A stretch of 7,228 nucleotides of DNA, from NCBI GenBank assembly GCA_021848165.1, contig JAJZMW010000072.1, forward strand, positions 1 through 7,228, given 5' to 3'. A model generated the notes under the pieces. That model saw nothing but the letters and a program-made list of their open reading frames with translations. It made no database searches and was not told the origin of the DNA. The position numbers were made by a program, and so were the translations under genes. Source of the DNA: Thermoplasmata archaeon. Its GTDB lineage: Archaea; Thermoplasmatota; Thermoplasmata; Lutacidiplasmatales; UBA184. Positions 5,447-7,228 of the stretch are shown here, piece after piece (position 1 is the first letter of the stretch; the number at the start of each line of letters is the position of its first letter).

Positions 5447-6142
5447 ATGTCGATCTCGCTGATCGGGAGCGCCGTCTGGGCGATCACCACGGTGCTCTCC
5501 GCGGTCGGCCTCGCGGGGCTCTTCGCGCTGATGGTCGTCGAGAGCTTCGGGATCCCGCCGCTTCCGAGCGAGGTCATCCTGACGTTCAGCGGGTTCCTCA
5601 TCGCCTCGGGGACGTTCGACCTCTACGGGACGATCTTCGCCGCGCTCGCCGGGGGTCTGGTCGGTTCGTTCATCGCCTACGCCGTCGGGCGGTGGGGGCG
5701 CGATTGGATCACGCGTCCGCGTCCCGCGGGCCTTCATCTGAACGAGAAGCAGCTCGCCCGGGTCGACCGATGGTTCCAGGGCCGGGACGAATGGTTCGTG
5801 GCGGTCGCGCGCCTGATCCCGATCGTGCGCAGCTACATCAGCTACCCGGCGGGGTTCGCTCGCATGAACCCGACCCGCTTCGGGCTCTACACCCTGCTCG
5901 GCAGCATCCCGTTCACCCTCGGGCTCCTCTACGCGGGGATCGTCCTCCGCTCGGATTGGCCGATCATCACGAGCTGGTTCGGCCCCCTCGACTACGTCGT
6001 CGGGGCGATCCTCGTGATCGGGGTCGTCTACGGCTTCCTTGCGTGGAAGCGCTACGTCTCCTGGGACTGGCCCCCGCGGCGGCTGCCGCCCGAGGCCCGG
6101 GTCCGCCGGGCCCCGGCGTCGCCGGAGGGTCCCTCCCCCTAG
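5447..6142 (+). CDS. DedA-family membrane protein
   Basis: A 231-residue membrane protein of usual DedA length. The signature is complete: VVESFGIPPLPSEVILTFSGFL (acidic residues E32 and E42 in the re-entrant region), AYAVGRWGRDW, then VARLIPIVRSYISYPAGFARMNPTRF, where R122 and R128 keep the six-residue spacing of the two essential arginines of E. coli YqjA, and the membrane segment beginning LGSIPFTLGLL. Family members move lipid head-group carriers: some bacterial ones recycle undecaprenyl phosphate across the membrane, and others affect phospholipid distribution. In an archaeon the equivalent cargo could be dolichyl phosphate or polar lipids, which is inference. The last 25-30 residues are a Pro/Arg-rich cytosolic tail. 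ATG 5447 is chosen because SISLIGSAVW begins the first hydrophobic segment; the frame is open back to 5324 but overlaps the small upstream gene. The TAG stop overlaps that of the convergent dihydroorotase gene. Confidence 0.88.
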   Translation: MSISLIGSAVWAITTVLSAVGLAGLFALMVVESFGIPPLPSEVILTFSGFLIASGTFDLYGTIFAALAGGLVGSFIAYAVGRWGRDWITRPRPAGLHLNEKQLARVDRWFQGRDEWFVAVARLIPIVRSYISYPAGFARMNPTRFGLYTLLGSIPFTLGLLYAGIVLRSDWPIITSWFGPLDYVVGAILVIGVVYGFLAWKRYVSWDWPPRRLPPEARVRRAPASPEGPSP

Positions 6143-7228
6143 GCCGCCCGGGCGTAATCGGGTCGCCGCAGCACGCCGCGGGCGACGCCGACGTACTCCG
6201 CGTCCTGGACGATCTTCTCGCCCCCCAAGTAGTGCTCCCGCGGGAAGACCGCCGGGCGCCCCTCGAACGCCGACCACCCGCACGGCCCGGCGAGCTCGCG
6301 TCCCCGGATCGGCCGCCGGTCGCGGAAGTCGACCACGATCAGATCCGCTCGGAACCCCGGCACGATCCGGCCCCGGGGCTGGCCGAGCCAGAGCGCGGGT
6401 CGCTCCGCGGCCGTCGCGACGAGCGTCGGGAGCGGCAGATCGCCCGCGCGGACCCGCTCGAGCAGCAACGGGACCATCGTCTGCGCGCCGGGCATCCCGC
6501 TCGGCGCGGTCGCGAACGGGCGGCTCTTGTCGGCGCGGGCGTGCGGGGCGTGATCGCTCGCGACGATCGGAACGGCTCCCGACCGGAACCGGTCCCAAAG
6601 CTCCTGGCGGGTCGCCTCGGAGCGCAGCGGGGGGTTCACCTTCCCCTCCGTCCCGAGCCGAGAGGCGGTGGAGAGCAAGAGGTGGTGCGGCGTCGCCTCG
6701 AACGAGTGGCCGGCGGCCCGGAGGCGGTCGGCGATCGACGGTTGGGTGACGTGGGCGATGTGCAGGCGGAGATCGGGCGGGGCCGCGCGGAGGATCTCCT
6801 CGACCGCGGTCGCCTCCGCATCGGGCGGCCGGGCGCGATCCCATCCCTCCAGATCGGTCGGCGGTTCGCCCGGCGGCGGGAATCGGGCCGCGTCCTCGGC
6901 GTGGACGCTCACGGCGAGCCCGGTCCCCGCCGCCCGCTCCAACAGATCGGCGACGGCGGCGTGGTCCGGGGGCTCGTCGACCCCGGACGTCGGACTGAGG
7001 TAGAGCTTGAAGGCGGAGGCGGTCCGGCCGAGCCCCGCGACGTCGGAGCCGACCGCGAGCATGCCGAAGAGCGCCACATCGATCGCCGCCCGTCCCCGGA
7101 ACAGGCGGAGCTTCTGGTCGATCCCGTCGGGGTCGCGGACCGCCGGGTCGGTGTTCGGCATATCGCCCACGAGCCCGACCCCGCCGAGCGCCGCCTGGAC
7201 GGTGCCGGTCGCGAACCCCTCGACATCG
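6139..7228 (-). CDS. pyrC: Dihydroorotase, class I (5' end outside window)
   Basis: This enzyme closes carbamoyl-aspartate to dihydroorotate in de novo pyrimidine synthesis; it is a cytoplasmic zinc amidohydrolase. The frame stays open to the window edge, and the residues before the internal GTG at 7170 (FATGTVQAALGGVGLVG leading into DMPNTDP) are family sequence, so the true start lies beyond base 7228. The metal-binding HxH near the N-terminus is therefore not visible. Present are FKLYLSPTSG (the lysine expected to be carboxylated), SVHAED, LHIAHVT, EATPHHLLLS, KVNPPLRSE, the catalytic-aspartate motif ASDHAPH, and the closing amidohydrolase segment GRIVPGFRADLIVVDF. APSGMPGAQT replaces the more usual ET pair after G with QT, a small deviation. 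Allantoinase or hydantoinase share part of this pattern, but the combination of DMPNTDP, PHHL, KVNPPLR and APSGMPG favours dihydroorotase. It is convergent with dedA and not obviously co-regulated with any gene here. Confidence 0.9.
   Translation of the reverse strand, partial: DVEGFATGTVQAALGGVGLVGDMPNTDPAVRDPDGIDQKLRLFRGRAAIDVALFGMLAVGSDVAGLGRTASAFKLYLSPTSGVDEPPDHAAVADLLERAAGTGLAVSVHAEDAARFPPPGEPPTDLEGWDRARPPDAEATAVEEILRAAPPDLRLHIAHVTQPSIADRLRAAGHSFEATPHHLLLSTASRLGTEGKVNPPLRSEATRQELWDRFRSGAVPIVASDHAPHARADKSRPFATAPSGMPGAQTMVPLLLERVRAGDLPLPTLVATAAERPALWLGQPRGRIVPGFRADLIVVDFRDRRPIRGRELAGPCGWSAFEGRPAVFPREHYLGGEKIVQDAEYVGVARGVLRRPDYARAA

Noticed and set aside
6139..7170. Taking GTG 7170 as the start of the dihydroorotase
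   Set aside because: The frame continues to the window edge with conserved dihydroorotase residues before this codon, so the gene is truncated by the window rather than starting here.

Overview
This is a GC-rich, gene-dense window of ordinary chromosomal housekeeping type. I see no mobile element, CRISPR array, RNA gene or defence system. The gene content and initiation signals point to an archaeon. The evidence is a two-subunit 2-oxoacid:ferredoxin oxidoreductase with a fused gamma-alpha chain, the C-terminal end of an ADP-forming acyl-CoA synthetase, TATA-like boxes 26-27 nt upstream of start codons (the leaderless-transcript arrangement), and Shine-Dalgarno motifs in front of genes inside operons. 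A GC-rich uncultured Thermoplasmatota lineage would fit, but that placement is inference and needs a database search.

Left part (1-867). The 3' end of an ADP-forming acyl-CoA synthetase gene runs rightward into the window and meets a leftward moaD-moaE pair, which encodes the two subunits of molybdopterin synthase. The moaE reading frame runs 143 nt into the synthetase gene on the opposite strand. An 86-nt spacer then separates moaD from the divergent korA and appears to hold back-to-back promoters.

Centre (868-3511). korA and korB overlap by 14 nt and encode a complete oxidoreductase that decarboxylates a 2-oxoacid to acyl-CoA and reduces ferredoxin. Together with the acyl-CoA synthetase (acyl-CoA + ADP + Pi to acid + ATP), this gives a route for substrate-level ATP formation from 2-oxoacids.

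Right part (3593-6142). A 14-helix MOP-superfamily flippase is followed by an unrecognised 83-residue protein with a single CxxC, and then by a DedA-family membrane protein. The flippase and DedA could cooperate in cell-surface glycan export and lipid-carrier recycling. The small gene has its own promoter-like box and probably forms a short operon with dedA.

Right edge (6139-7228). A class I dihydroorotase gene (de novo pyrimidine synthesis) runs leftward and is cut by the window edge at its 5' end. Its stop codon and the DedA stop codon share one CTAG palindrome.

The points most worth a second look are the identical box-to-start spacing at three promoters, the deep convergent overlap at moaE, the small CxxC gene, and the flippase/DedA pairing.
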